Shown here piece by piece: positions 37,677 to 46,667 of a stretch of 64,000 bases of DNA. The notes beneath the pieces are model-generated. The model made no database searches, was not told the origin of the DNA, and was given only the letters and a program-made list of their open reading frames with translations. This stretch comes from Microlunatus flavus (lineage in GTDB: Bacteria > Actinomycetota > Actinomycetes > Propionibacteriales > Propionibacteriaceae), in contig NZ_FOFA01000003.1 in assembly GCF_900110855.1 (NCBI RefSeq), positions 310,001 to 374,000 on the forward strand, written 5' to 3'. The position numbers were made by a program, and so were the translations under genes. How positions within the stretch are numbered: the stretch's first letter is position 1; each line of letters begins with the position of its first letter.

Positions 37677-38161
37677 TGGACCTCGGGACGTACGTCGACG
37701 ACCTGCAGCGCCAGCTGGCGCGGACGGCGGAGCACGGCACGGAGGAGGTGCGGGCGGCGGCCGAGCGGCTGGCCTCCCAGCTCGACGCCGCCACCCGGGT
37801 CGTGCTGCTCGACGCCCTGTCCGCCGCGGCGGGGGAGATCACCCGCGACCTCGCTCCGAGCGCGGTGGACCTGCGGCTGCGGGGGCGTGACGTCGAGTTC
37901 GTCGTCAGCGGCCTGGCCGCCGACGCCGGCGCCGACGAACGCCCCGCGAGCAGCGTCGACCTCGACGACGTGAGCACGTCGCGGACCACGCTGCGCCTGC
38001 CCGACGCGCTCAAGGCGCAGGTCGACGAGGCCGCCGCCGCCGACGGCGTCTCCGTCAACGCCTGGCTGGTCCGTGCGGTCGCCGCCGCGCTCCAGCCCCG
38101 GCAGCGCCGCTCGACCCGGAAACGGTCCGGCGGCGACAGCTTCGCGGGATGGGCGCGCTAG
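37676..38161 (+). CDS. ribbon-helix-helix (HicB/Arc-like) DNA-binding regulator
   Basis: 161 residues. The C-terminal third (SRTTLRLPDALKAQVDEAAAADGVSVNAWLVRAVAAAL) is a ribbon-helix-helix domain like those of HicB antitoxins and Arc repressors, followed by a basic tail. The N-terminal half (about 1-85) is predicted helical then beta and could bind a ligand or mediate assembly. No HicA toxin gene is adjacent, so this is more likely a repressor of the DUF4097-ABC operon than a toxin-antitoxin member. The phased operator over its own promoter supports autoregulation. A second in-window ATG at 37668 is in another frame. Confidence 0.78.
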   Translation: MDLGTYVDDLQRQLARTAEHGTEEVRAAAERLASQLDAATRVVLLDALSAAAGEITRDLAPSAVDLRLRGRDVEFVVSGLAADAGADERPASSVDLDDVSTSRTTLRLPDALKAQVDEAAAADGVSVNAWLVRAVAAALQPRQRRSTRKRSGGDSFAGWAR

Positions 38162-38275
38162 CCGCCCCGCCCGCACCTGACGCCGCGGCGACCCACGCCG
38201 AAGCGCCTCGACCCAGCAAGGCCCCAGCCCCGGAACGCCCGGGGCGGGACGAGCACGCCCTCAGGAAGGAACGCC

Positions 38276-39121
38276 ATGCCCACCTACCCCACCTCCGGAC
38301 CCGTCGACCTCGCCGTGAACATCCAGGTCGGCGCCCTCGAGGTCGTCGCCTCGGACCGCGCCGACGCCGTCGTGACGGTGGTCCCCACCAACCCCGACAA
38401 GGAGGTCGACCGCCGCGGCGCCGAGGGCACCGCCGTCGAGTTCGACGGGCAGCGCCTCACCGTGGTCACGCCCAAGCCGCGCTTCAGCCTCGTCGGGCCC
38501 GGCGAGTCGGTGGACGTCCGCGTCGAGCTGCCCGCCGGCTCGCGGCTGACCGCCGAGCTCGCGCTGGGCGGGGTGCGGACCAGCGGCCGGCTCGGCGCCA
38601 CCCGGGTCAAGGCCTCCTCAGGACGGGCGCACCTCGGCACCACCGGCGACCTGTGGCTGCGGGCCGGTCACGGCGCCGCGTCGGTCGAGGCGGTCGAGGG
38701 CACGGCCGAGATCACCGCCGACCACGGCAAGATCACGGTCGGCCGCGTCGCCGGGGACGCGCTGCTCAAGGCGTCGCACGGCGACGTCGTCGTCGGCGAG
38801 GCCGACGGCGACGTCGACGCCCGGCTGTCGTACGGCGACCTCGACGTCACCCGGGCGGGCGCGTCGGTCACGGCGAAGACCGCGTACGGCAGCATCACGC
38901 TGGGCGAGGTCTCCAGCGGCGCGGTCGAGGCCGAGAGCGGGTTCGGCGAGGTCGTCGTCGGCGTCCGCGAGGGCGTCGCCGCCTGGCTCGACCTGTCCTC
39001 GAAGAACGGCCGCGTGCGGAACGGGCTCGACGCCGACCGCGCGCCGGGCGGGGGCGAGCAGGCCGTGGCCGTGCGCGTCCGGACCCAGTTCGGCGACATC
39101 GACGTCCGGCGGGCGTCGTGA
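38276..39121 (+). CDS. DUF4097 beta-strand repeat protein
   Basis: 281 residues built from short repeats of the type G-x-hydrophobic-x-hydrophobic with VKASSGRAHLG, ITADHGKITVG, LKASHGDVVVG and VTAKTAYGSITLG, a right-handed beta-helix-like DUF4097 adhesin domain. No signal peptide or membrane segment is present, so it may stay in the cytoplasm. The function is unknown. AGGAAGGAA gives a strong ribosome-binding site. The stop overlaps the start of the ABC ATPase gene by 4 bp. Confidence 0.82.
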   Translation: MPTYPTSGPVDLAVNIQVGALEVVASDRADAVVTVVPTNPDKEVDRRGAEGTAVEFDGQRLTVVTPKPRFSLVGPGESVDVRVELPAGSRLTAELALGGVRTSGRLGATRVKASSGRAHLGTTGDLWLRAGHGAASVEAVEGTAEITADHGKITVGRVAGDALLKASHGDVVVGEADGDVDARLSYGDLDVTRAGASVTAKTAYGSITLGEVSSGAVEAESGFGEVVVGVREGVAAWLDLSSKNGRVRNGLDADRAPGGGEQAVAVRVRTQFGDIDVRRAS

Positions 39122-40074
39122 GCGCGCCCGCGATCGAGGTCCGCGGGCTGCGCAAGTCCTACCGCGGCCGGAGCGGCGACACGGTCGTCCTCGACGGCGT
39201 CGACCTCACCGTCCCCGCCGGCCACGTCGCCGCCCTGCTCGGGCCCAACGGGGCGGGCAAGACGACGACGGTGCACATCCTCTCCACGCTCCTGCGCCCG
39301 GACGGCGGCACCGCCGTGGTCGACGGGCACGACGTGGTGCGCGACCCCGACGGCGTCCGGGCCGCGATCGGCCTGACCGGCCAGTTCTCCGCGGTCGACG
39401 GGCTGCTCACCGGCGAGGAGAACCTCGTCCTCATGGGCCGGCTCCGCCACCTCGGCACCGCCCGGGCGAGGGCGCGCGCCGCCGAGCTGCTGGAGCAGCT
39501 CGACCTGGTCGGGTCCACGCGCACCCCGCTGGCGACGTGGTCCGGCGGCATGCGCCGCCGCCTCGACCTGGCGATGACCTTGGTCACGCGGCCGAGGGTG
39601 CTCTTCCTCGACGAGCCCACCACCGGCCTGGACCCCCGGAGCCGCCGGACCATCTGGGACCTCGTCCGCGGGCTCGTCGCCGGGGGGACGACGGTCCTGC
39701 TCACCACCCAGTACCTCGCGGAGGCCGACGAGCTCGCCGACCAGGTCGTCGTGCTGGACGGCGGTCGGGTCGTCGCCGACGGGACGCCAGAGGAGCTCAA
39801 GCGGCTCGTGCCCGGCGGCCACCTGCGGCTGCGCTTCGCCGACGGGGCCGTGCTCGCCGCGGCGGCGGCCCAGCTCCGCGGCTCCACCCCCGACACCGAC
39901 GCGCTCACGCTCACCGTCCCCTCGGCCGGGGGCGTCCGGCCCCTGCGCGCCGTCCTGGACCGGCTCGACGCCGCCGGCCTGGAGGTCGACGACCTCAGCA
40001 CCCACAGCCCCGACCTGGACGACGTGTTCCTCGCGCTGACCGGCCGGCCCCAGCCCCAGGAGGACCGCTCGTGA
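39118..40074 (+). CDS. ABC exporter ATPase, daunorubicin-resistance (DrrA) type
   Basis: 318 residues. Walker A LLGPNGAGKTTT, signature WSGGMRRRLDLAM, Walker B VLFLDEPTTGLDP and the H-loop region replaced by TTQYLAEADELAD as in DrrA. The C-terminal extension after residue 220 is also typical of DrrA-like ATPases. It powers export with the next gene's permease. GTGA overlaps at both ends tie DUF4097, ATPase and permease into one unit. Confidence 0.92.
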   Translation: MSAPAIEVRGLRKSYRGRSGDTVVLDGVDLTVPAGHVAALLGPNGAGKTTTVHILSTLLRPDGGTAVVDGHDVVRDPDGVRAAIGLTGQFSAVDGLLTGEENLVLMGRLRHLGTARARARAAELLEQLDLVGSTRTPLATWSGGMRRRLDLAMTLVTRPRVLFLDEPTTGLDPRSRRTIWDLVRGLVAGGTTVLLTTQYLAEADELADQVVVLDGGRVVADGTPEELKRLVPGGHLRLRFADGAVLAAAAAQLRGSTPDTDALTLTVPSAGGVRPLRAVLDRLDAAGLEVDDLSTHSPDLDDVFLALTGRPQPQEDRS

Positions 40075-40904
40075 CCACCTCGCTCGCCCCGCACCTCCCG
40101 GCCGCGCGCCGGAGCCCCGGCTCGTACGCGCTCGTCGACGCGGTGACGATGCTGCGCCGCACCCTGCTGCACGTGGTGCGCTACCCGGGCCTGTCGGTGT
40201 TCACCATCGGTGCGCCGGTGGTCGTGCTGCTGCTGTCGGTCTTCGTCTTCGGCGGCACGCTCGGCGCGGGCCTGCCCGGCGGGAGCGCCGGCGGTCGCGG
40301 CGCCTACCTGGCGTACGTGGTGCCCGGGATCCTCGCGCTGACGATCGCGGGCACCGCGGGCGGCACGGCGATCACCGTCGCGATGGACATGACGGAGGGC
40401 GTGACGGCGCGGTTCCGGACCATGGCCATCTCCCGGGGCGCGGTGCTCGCCGGGCACGTCCTCGGCGGCACCGTCCAGGCGCTGCTGGCCGTGGTCCTGG
40501 TCCTCGGGGTCGGGGTGCTCGTCGGCTACCGGCCCGAGGCCGGCCCGGGGCACTGGGTCGCGCTGGTCGGCGTGGTGCTGCTGGTGGCCCTCGCCGTGAG
40601 CTGGGTCGGGGTCGGCATGGGGATGCAGGCGCGGTCGGTCGAGACCGCGAGCAACCTGCCGCTGCTGCTGACGTTCCTGCCCCTGCTCGGCAGCGGGTTC
40701 GTGCCGACGGCGTCGCTGCCGGCCGGGATGCGGTGGTTCGCCGAGCACCAGCCGTTCACCCCGGTCACGGAGACGGTGCGCGGCCTGCTGCTGGGCAGCC
40801 CGGCCGCCCCCGACCTGCTTCTCGCGCTCGCCTGGTGCGTGGTCCTCACCGCCCTGGGGCTGGTCTGGTCGCTGCGGCTGTACGAGCGCCGTTCGCTGCG
40901 CTGA
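40071..40904 (+). CDS. ABC-2 type permease, DrrB-like
   Basis: 277 residues with six hydrophobic segments; it starts in the cytoplasm with a 25-residue polar part and has the ABC-2 signature region around DMTEGVTARFRTMAISRGAVLAGH. It forms the membrane channel of the exporter with the preceding ATPase. The substrate is unknown; drug or lipid export is the family norm. Confidence 0.9.
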   Translation: MTTSLAPHLPAARRSPGSYALVDAVTMLRRTLLHVVRYPGLSVFTIGAPVVVLLLSVFVFGGTLGAGLPGGSAGGRGAYLAYVVPGILALTIAGTAGGTAITVAMDMTEGVTARFRTMAISRGAVLAGHVLGGTVQALLAVVLVLGVGVLVGYRPEAGPGHWVALVGVVLLVALAVSWVGVGMGMQARSVETASNLPLLLTFLPLLGSGFVPTASLPAGMRWFAEHQPFTPVTETVRGLLLGSPAAPDLLLALAWCVVLTALGLVWSLRLYERRSLR

Positions 40905-40924
40905 ACCCCGGGCGGCCGGTGCCG

Positions 40925-40930
40925 TAGGCT
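40925..40930 (+). promoter_or_regulatory. candidate -10 (TAGGCT) for the Ser/Thr kinase gene
   Basis: TAGGCT lies 37 nt before the GTG start, giving a short leader with a purine-rich ribosome-binding site. Confidence 0.35.
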
Positions 40931-40967
40931 CGGGCCGCTCTGCAGGTGGACGACGAAGGGGGCGCCG

Positions 40968-42635
40968 GTGGCCCAGCCGCACGCCCTCCTGGCCGGGCGC
41001 TACCGGCTCGTGCGGCAGGTGGGCCGGGGCGGCATGGGCGTCGTCTGGGAGGCCCGCGACGAGCGGCTCGAGCGGCCCGTCGCGGTCAAGGTGCTCCGGC
41101 CGCAGGTGGGTCTGAGCGCCGAGGACGCGGAGCTCGCCAAGAACCGGGCGATGCGCGAGGCGCGGATCACCGCCCGGCTGCACCACCGCAACGCGGTGCC
41201 CGTCTTCGACGTCGTCGAGCACGAGGGCCAGCCGTGCCTGGTCATGCAGTACCTGCCGTCGGTCCCGCTGTCCGCGGTGCTGCGCGAGAGCGGGCCGCTC
41301 GGCGTGCACGAGGCGGCCTCGATCGGGGCGCAGGTCGCCTCGGCGCTGGCCGCGGCGCACCAGCTCGGCATCGTGCACCGCGACGTCAAGCCCGGCAACA
41401 TCCTCGTCACCGACGACGGGACCGCCCTGCTGAGCGACTTCGGGATCTCCCACGCGCTCGGCGACGCGACGCTCACCTCCACCGGGCTCGTCCACGGCAC
41501 CCCCGCCTATCTGGCGCCGGAGGTCGCGCGCGGGGCCGACTCGAGCCACGCCTCGGACGTCTTCTCCCTCGGGGCGACGCTGTACGCCGCCACCGAGGGC
41601 GGGCCGCCCTTCGGCACCGACGCCAACTCCATCGCCCTGCTCTACCGGGTGGCGTCCGGCGAGTTCGCGCCCCCGGCGCGGGCCGGCGCCCTCACCCCCG
41701 TGCTGCTCGACATGCTCCGCAGCGACCCCGAGGCCCGTCCGCCCATGCGGGAGGTCGCCGCGCGGCTGGCCGCGGTCGAGGCCGGCGACGCCGAACCTCC
41801 CGCCACCGCGCCGGCGGCGGGTGGCGTGCCCGTGGCCGACGACGCGACCACCGCCGTACGAGCCCGCTCGGCGGAACCCGCGCCGACGCTCGCGGCGTCG
41901 CCGCCGACCCTGGCCGGACCGCCGACGTTCGCAGCGGCCGCCGCGGCGCCGGCGCCGGCACCGGTGGCGGGTGTCCGGGCGGCCGGGCCGCCGTCGCCGG
42001 GAGGGCCTGGCCCCGTACGGCGCTCGCGTGCCGGGCGGGTGGTCGCGGCCGTCGCGCTCCTCGTCGGGCTGGTCGTGCTCGGAACCGTCGTCCTGACCGG
42101 GCAGCTCGGCCGCGGCGGGACCGGCACCGCCGCCGACCCCACCGGCGGGACGTCGGCGCCGGCCGCCTCGCCCGCCGGTTCGCCGTCGGGCTCGGAGCCG
42201 TCCCCGGAACGCTCGACCTCGAGCAGCCCCTCCGACGAGCCGTCGGCCTCCCCGACGCCCTCGGCGTCCCGGACGACGCCGTCGCCGAGCCCGACCCCGA
42301 CCGAGGGCTCGGGCGAGCCCACCGCCCGGGAGCTCTCCGCCGCCATCACCCGCTACTACGGGCTGGTGCCCGACGACACCGACGAGGCGTGGGGGCTGAT
42401 GACGTCGGACTACCAGCGCACCAAGTCCGGCGGGCGGCAGGCGTACGAGCGGTTCTGGGGCCAGGTCGACGACGTGAAGGTCAGCAAGGTCAAGGCCGAC
42501 CCGCCGTCGCGCGTCGAGGCCACCTTGACCTACGACCGCGGCGGCAGCGTCTCGGTCGAGCGCACCACGTTCCGGATGGTCCGCGACGACGGGATCCTCA
42601 AGATCGCCGACTCCGACGTCGTCGGCGCCGGCTGA
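40968..42635 (+). CDS. transmembrane PknB-type Ser/Thr protein kinase
   Basis: 555 residues. The kinase domain (about 10-265) has the Gly loop GRGGMGVVWEARD, Lys in AVKVLR, HRDVKPGNIL, SDFG and YLAPEVARG. It is followed by a Pro/Ala linker, a membrane segment near 357-380, a Ser/Pro/Thr-rich stretch and a C-terminal extracellular domain of about 100 residues (from ARELSAAITRYYGLVPDD) that looks like an NTF2/SnoaL-type fold rather than PASTA repeats. It probably senses an external signal. GTG at 40968 starts right before the kinase domain. Confidence 0.9.
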   Translation: MAQPHALLAGRYRLVRQVGRGGMGVVWEARDERLERPVAVKVLRPQVGLSAEDAELAKNRAMREARITARLHHRNAVPVFDVVEHEGQPCLVMQYLPSVPLSAVLRESGPLGVHEAASIGAQVASALAAAHQLGIVHRDVKPGNILVTDDGTALLSDFGISHALGDATLTSTGLVHGTPAYLAPEVARGADSSHASDVFSLGATLYAATEGGPPFGTDANSIALLYRVASGEFAPPARAGALTPVLLDMLRSDPEARPPMREVAARLAAVEAGDAEPPATAPAAGGVPVADDATTAVRARSAEPAPTLAASPPTLAGPPTFAAAAAAPAPAPVAGVRAAGPPSPGGPGPVRRSRAGRVVAAVALLVGLVVLGTVVLTGQLGRGGTGTAADPTGGTSAPAASPAGSPSGSEPSPERSTSSSPSDEPSASPTPSASRTTPSPSPTPTEGSGEPTARELSAAITRYYGLVPDDTDEAWGLMTSDYQRTKSGGRQAYERFWGQVDDVKVSKVKADPPSRVEATLTYDRGGSVSVERTTFRMVRDDGILKIADSDVVGAG

Positions 42636-42760
42636 GCCCGGTCGGAACGACCTCTCGACCGTTCCGCCGGCCCTTGCCCCCGGGCGCCGGACGGTGGCAG
42701 TCTCCGAAGGGCTCAGGCGTCTCGCGGACGGCGGGCGCCGACGAGGCACAGGGGGATCCG

Positions 42761-43033
42761 ATGAAGCGTCTTCTGGGTGTGGTGCTCGCGGGGCTGGCGG
42801 TGAGCGCCGTCGCAGCCGGACCGGCGCAGGCCGTCGGACGACCGACGGACGGGTGCTCGCGGGGCTACGCCCTCACGGCCGTCTCCGTCCTGCAGGACCT
42901 GGCGCAGCAGACGCCGGACGCGTTCTTCGTCGAGATGGACGAGAACGGCGACGGCTACCTCTGCAACAAGTTCCTGCCGGACGCCGCCACCAACGTCGGC
43001 GTCATCCACGACAACCACGTGGCCGGCCACTGA
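42761..43033 (+). CDS. small secreted protein with EF-hand-like loop
   Basis: 90 residues. A signal peptide (MKRLLGVVLAGLAVSAVAAGPAQA) precedes a mature part of about 65 residues with the loop MDENGDGYLC and one further cysteine earlier (GCSRGYA). The D-x-NGDG-x-x-C pattern recalls Excalibur-type calcium-binding loops. The role is unknown; it lies 125 bp after the kinase gene on the same strand. Confidence 0.75.
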   Translation: MKRLLGVVLAGLAVSAVAAGPAQAVGRPTDGCSRGYALTAVSVLQDLAQQTPDAFFVEMDENGDGYLCNKFLPDAATNVGVIHDNHVAGH

Positions 43034-43055
43034 CGGGGGAGCCGGGCGGCGCGAC

Positions 43056-44102
43056 CTAGCGGACGACCGCCGCGACGTCGACGGTCCGACCCTCGGCGGC
43101 GCTGAGCCGGGCGGCGTCGAGGACGGTCGCCGTGGCCACGGCGTCCCACGGGTCGACCGGCACCGGCCCCTCGCCGCGCACGGCCGCGGCGAACTGCGCG
43201 TAGTACTGGTCCCAGCGCCCGCGCTCGCTGGCGACGACCTCGTCGGAGTCGCCGAGGTGCAGGGTGCCCCACGCGCTCTCGGGCTCTTCGCCCCACGCGT
43301 CGCCCTCGCCGGCCGGGGTGCGTCCGGCGACGAGCGCGGCCTCCTGGCCGTCCATCGGCTCGGTGACCACGAAGCTGCCCGCCGTACCGCTGACCCTGAA
43401 CCGCGGTCCCGGCGCACCCTGGCGCCAGGCGCCCGACAGGTGCGTGCTCATGCCGCTGGTGTGGTGGAGCAGCACCCGGACGTCGTCCTCGGCCTCCGGC
43501 CCCACCTCGTGGGTCTCGGCGTACACGCGGTCGACGGGGCCGAAGAGGAACAGCGCCTGGTCGACCAGGTGGCTGCCGAAGTCGCGCAGCAGCCCGCCAC
43601 CGGCCGCCGGCGGTGCGGGGTCCGGGGCCCAGCGCTCGAACGCGGACTCGAAGCGGCGGACCTCGCCCAGGCGTCCCTCGTCGAGCACCCGCCGCACGGT
43701 CAGCAGGTCGGAGTCCCAGCGCCGGTTCTGGTACGGGCTCACCAGCACGCCCTCGCGCTCGGCCAGCTCGACCGTCGCCCGGGCCGCATCGGCGTCCAGG
43801 GCGAAGGGCTTGTCGCAGACCACCGGGACGCCGCGGCGCAGCAGCTCGTCGGTCACGGCCGAGTGCGTTTCCGCCGGCGTGCTCACCGCGACCGCGTCGA
43901 CCCCGGCCGCGACCAGGGCGTCGACCGAGTCGTGGACGGCGACCCCGGGGTGCTCCGCCGCGACCTCGGCCCGGCGCTCGGGGGAGCGGGTCACGACGCC
44001 GACGAGCGCGCAGCCCGGTGCGCCGGCGATCAGGGGCGCGTGGAAGTAGCGACCCCCGAAGCCGTAGCCGACCAGCCCGAACCTGACCACCGCGTCTGAC
44101 AC
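43056..44102 (-). CDS. Gfo/Idh/MocA-family oxidoreductase
   Basis: 348 residues. N-terminal Rossmann domain with RFGLVGYGFGGRYFHAPLI and the catalytic lysine motif VCDKPFALD; the C-terminal alpha/beta domain begins after SPYQNRRWDSDLLTVRRVL, which is characteristic of this family. It probably oxidises a sugar or cyclitol with NAD(P). The GTG at 44102 has TACGAT exactly 6 nt upstream and no ribosome-binding site. Convergent with the small secreted protein gene. Confidence 0.9.
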   Translation of the reverse strand: MSDAVVRFGLVGYGFGGRYFHAPLIAGAPGCALVGVVTRSPERRAEVAAEHPGVAVHDSVDALVAAGVDAVAVSTPAETHSAVTDELLRRGVPVVCDKPFALDADAARATVELAEREGVLVSPYQNRRWDSDLLTVRRVLDEGRLGEVRRFESAFERWAPDPAPPAAGGGLLRDFGSHLVDQALFLFGPVDRVYAETHEVGPEAEDDVRVLLHHTSGMSTHLSGAWRQGAPGPRFRVSGTAGSFVVTEPMDGQEAALVAGRTPAGEGDAWGEEPESAWGTLHLGDSDEVVASERGRWDQYYAQFAAAVRGEGPVPVDPWDAVATATVLDAARLSAAEGRTVDVAAVVR

Positions 44103-44108
44103 CCGGGG

Positions 44109-44114
44109 ATCGTA
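44109..44114 (-). promoter_or_regulatory. candidate -10 (TACGAT) of leaderless Gfo/Idh gene
   Basis: TACGAT on the minus strand lies 6 nt before the GTG at 44102, one of the best matches among the leaderless promoters here. Confidence 0.55.
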
Positions 44115-44381
44115 CGGGCGGCCCCTGGTCACGCGCCGAGGCGGGCCCATGGCTCCGCCCGCCGAGCCTCCCGCCACGGGTTCCGGACCGCGGTGACCGT
44201 TCCTGGGCCGCTCTCTGGAACGCAGGCCGTCAAAATCGGAGGGCGCAAGGAGGCGCACCGACCCGAGACCGTGAAGTTGCCAAACCGTTATCGATCAGGG
44301 CAGGCTCAGGCCTTCTTCAGGGTCGAGTCGTGATCTTCACGGGCCGGCACGGCCTGCCGGACACGACCCACAGGGGTACGC

Positions 44382-45167
44382 ATGCCCAGGATCACGACCT
44401 TCCTCGCCGCCGCGGCGGCGACCACCGCGCTGCTGGCGGGCGGCCTCAGCGGCACCGCGGCGTACGCGGACACGCCGAGCCCTGCGCCCACCCCGACGTC
44501 GACGTCCACGCCCGCGGCGACCGTCGCGACGATCCACCTGCGCTACGCGGCGAAGGACTCGACGGTCAGGGTGACCGACGCGGCCACCGTCGGCGACGCG
44601 ATCGCCCAGCTCGGCCTCGCGGTCGACGGCGACGACCGGGTCTCGCCGTCGCGGGGCACGGCCGTGACCAACGGCATGTCGCTGACGATCGACGTGGTGA
44701 CCGTGACGACGACGAAGGTCAAGAAGACGGTCAAGTACAAGACGGTCAAGAAGAAGACCAAGTCGATGATGAAGGGCCACAAGAAGACCGTCCGCAAGGG
44801 CCGTACGGGCAAGGTCACCACCACGACGACGGTCACGACGGTCAACGGCGAGGCGACGACGGTCGTGACGACCAAGGTCAACCGCAAGGTGCGCAGCAAG
44901 ATCGTCAAGGTCGGGACCAGCAAGCTCAACCTCAAGCGCATGAAGCAGTGGAACAAGATCGCCAAGTGCGAGTCGGGCGGCAACTGGCACATCAACACCC
45001 ACAACGGCTACTACGGCGGCCTGCAGTTCAGCCTGTCGACGTGGAAGTCGGCGGGCGGGCGCAAGTTCTCGAAGTACCCGAACAAGGCGAGCAAGAACGA
45101 GCAGGTGCACGTCGCCAACACGCTCTACGCCAAGCGCGGCTTCAAGCCGTGGAGCTGCAAGCCCTGA
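44382..45167 (+). CDS. resuscitation-promoting factor-like muralytic protein
   Basis: 261 residues. A signal peptide ends near AAYA-D. A DUF348/ubiquitin-like domain follows (about 52-105), then a G5-like domain that is unusually rich in Lys and Thr (about 106-180). The C-terminal transglycosylase-like domain is WNKIAKCESGGNWHINTHNGYYGGLQFSLSTW, with the catalytic Glu in CESGGNW. Rpf proteins cleave peptidoglycan and aid wake-up from dormancy. The final Cys could pair with the Cys of KCESG. AGGGG precedes the ATG. The 279-bp upstream region shows no certain riboswitch. Confidence 0.92.
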   Translation: MPRITTFLAAAAATTALLAGGLSGTAAYADTPSPAPTPTSTSTPAATVATIHLRYAAKDSTVRVTDAATVGDAIAQLGLAVDGDDRVSPSRGTAVTNGMSLTIDVVTVTTTKVKKTVKYKTVKKKTKSMMKGHKKTVRKGRTGKVTTTTTVTTVNGEATTVVTTKVNRKVRSKIVKVGTSKLNLKRMKQWNKIAKCESGGNWHINTHNGYYGGLQFSLSTWKSAGGRKFSKYPNKASKNEQVHVANTLYAKRGFKPWSCKP

Positions 45168-45223
45168 CCCGGCCGGTGCCCGGGGCCCCGCACGAGGTCT
45201 GGGCGGAGACCCGCCCGGTCGCG

Positions 45224-45229
45224 TAACGT
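45224..45229 (+). promoter_or_regulatory. candidate -10 (TAACGT) of leaderless membrane protein gene
   Basis: TAACGT lies 7 nt before the GTG at 45237, which supports that start over the in-frame GTG at 45228 that overlaps the hexamer. Confidence 0.5.
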
Positions 45230-45236
45230 GCCGCGC

Positions 45237-46574
45237 GTGGCGGCCCTGGGTACCGAGACGCTGACCGAGGTCGCGGGCCTGGCCGCCGGCACGCTGCGGC
45301 TGCTGCGGCGCCGCGGCCCGGTGCTCGTCGGCTGGTTCTGCCTCGGGTGGGCCATCCACCGAGCGGGGCTGTTCGTCTCGGCGCTGCTCGGCGTCGACCA
45401 CGCGGTGCTCGCCAACCTGGTCTTCGTCCTGGCCGTCGTCGCCGAGCTCGTCGCCCTGGTGGTGATGGTGCACAGCGTCCGACCCGAGCTCGACGTCCCG
45501 GAGACCTCGGACGACGACGCCGGCGCGCCGACCCCGGTCGGTCCGGCGGGCCTGCTGCCGCCGTCCCTGCTCGCGCAGGAGCGCACCCTCGACGTCGTCA
45601 CCCTGGCCGTCGGTCCCTTCCTCGCGGTGTACGCGGTGTGGGGCTTCCTCGACGACGAGGTGTCCGCGCTGTTCCAGAGCAACTACGTCGTGCAGGGCCT
45701 CGGTGGCGTCCAGGACTGGTCGATCAGCCTGGTCCCCGCACGGCTGCCGCTCTACCTCGGCCTCGCCGCGGGCGGTTGGGTGCTGCGCGCCCTCGTCCGG
45801 CTCTGGCTGCGACGTCGGCAGTCGTCGTCCGTGGCGGGCGTGGTCGGGCTGGTCGCGGAGGGCGTCTGGGCGCTCAGCGTGTTCGTGGTCCTCCTGGTCG
45901 CGGCACGCGCCGCGCGCGAGTGGCTGCAGGGCCGGGTGGTGTGGGCGGAGCTCGCGGCCGCCGGGCAGGCCGTGCTCGCGTGGCTGCCCGACCTCACGCT
46001 GCCCTTCGGCCCCACGCTCCGTGAGGCCGCCCGAGCCGTGGTCACGGAGGCCCCGGGCGTGCTGCTCACCGTCGTCGGGCTGCCGCTCATGTGGCTGGCG
46101 CTGACCGCCGTCGTCTTCGGCTGGCGCGAGGCCTCGGCCGCCGACGCCCTCGGCGCCCGGGCCGCCGGCTGGGTCGGCCGCTTCTCCGGCGTCGCCAGGA
46201 CGCCGTCGGGCCGCGTCCTGCTGCTCGCGACCGACGACCTGCGCACGAAGTACCTGCCGGTCCTGCTCGCCCTGCGCGTCGTCGTCCGCGCCGGCGCCCG
46301 CACGATCGGGGCCTACCTGCTGCTCGCCACCGCGCTGCAGGCGCTCGACGGGCTGCTCCAGATCGGGCTCACCCTGCTCGCCGGTCCGCAGCCCGTGGGC
46401 CGCACCCTGCTGCTCGAACCCGTCGAGGACCTCCTCGTCTCCGCCGTCGTCACCGCGACGTCGGTCGCGCTCTACGGCGCGGTCTTCGCCCGCGCCCTCG
46501 GCGTCGAACGCCCCCTGAGCCTGTCGAAGGGCCTCGGCGTCGAACGCTCCCTGAGTCCGTCGAACGCTCCCTGA
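45237..46574 (+). CDS. multi-pass membrane protein of unknown function
   Basis: About 445 residues with some eight to nine hydrophobic segments separated by short basic loops. No family was recognised. The GTG at 45237 is preferred because of the leaderless -10 at 7 nt. The last 20 residues (ALGVERPLSLSKGLGVERSLSPSNAP) are encoded by a dispersed-repeat array, and the TGA stop itself lies within a repeat unit, so the original C-terminus was probably replaced or extended by the repeat. Confidence 0.7.
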   Translation: MAALGTETLTEVAGLAAGTLRLLRRRGPVLVGWFCLGWAIHRAGLFVSALLGVDHAVLANLVFVLAVVAELVALVVMVHSVRPELDVPETSDDDAGAPTPVGPAGLLPPSLLAQERTLDVVTLAVGPFLAVYAVWGFLDDEVSALFQSNYVVQGLGGVQDWSISLVPARLPLYLGLAAGGWVLRALVRLWLRRRQSSSVAGVVGLVAEGVWALSVFVVLLVAARAAREWLQGRVVWAELAAAGQAVLAWLPDLTLPFGPTLREAARAVVTEAPGVLLTVVGLPLMWLALTAVVFGWREASAADALGARAAGWVGRFSGVARTPSGRVLLLATDDLRTKYLPVLLALRVVVRAGARTIGAYLLLATALQALDGLLQIGLTLLAGPQPVGRTLLLEPVEDLLVSAVVTATSVALYGAVFARALGVERPLSLSKGLGVERSLSPSNAP

Positions 46575-46612
46575 GCCTGTCGAACGCTCCCTGAGCCTGT
46601 CGAAGGGCCTCG
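46502..46612. repeat. array of CCCTGAGCCTGTCGAAGGG-type repeat units
   Basis: Four units: 46513-46531 (CCCTGAGCCTGTCGAAGGG), 46549-46566 and 46569-46586 (variants ending GTCGAACG) and 46589-46607 (identical to the first). The last three are spaced exactly 20 bp. The 16-base core CTGAGCCTGTCGAAGG is a motif found as a dispersed repeat in many GC-rich bacterial genomes. The array overlaps the 3' end of the membrane protein gene. Confidence 0.85.
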
Positions 46613-46667
46613 AAGAGGTCAGCGTCCGGCATCGACGAACCGCACCGCCGCTCGCCCGCCCGACGGC

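Noticed and set aside
37676-38161. HicAB toxin-antitoxin system
   Set aside because: The RHH domain is HicB-like, but no HicA-like short toxin frame is present before or after it; the next genes are DUF4097 and an ABC exporter.
44103-44381. Cyclic di-AMP (ydaO-type) riboswitch before the Rpf-like gene
   Set aside because: This riboswitch is known upstream of rpf genes in actinobacteria, but the conserved blocks of the ydaO motif could not be found in the 279 bp.
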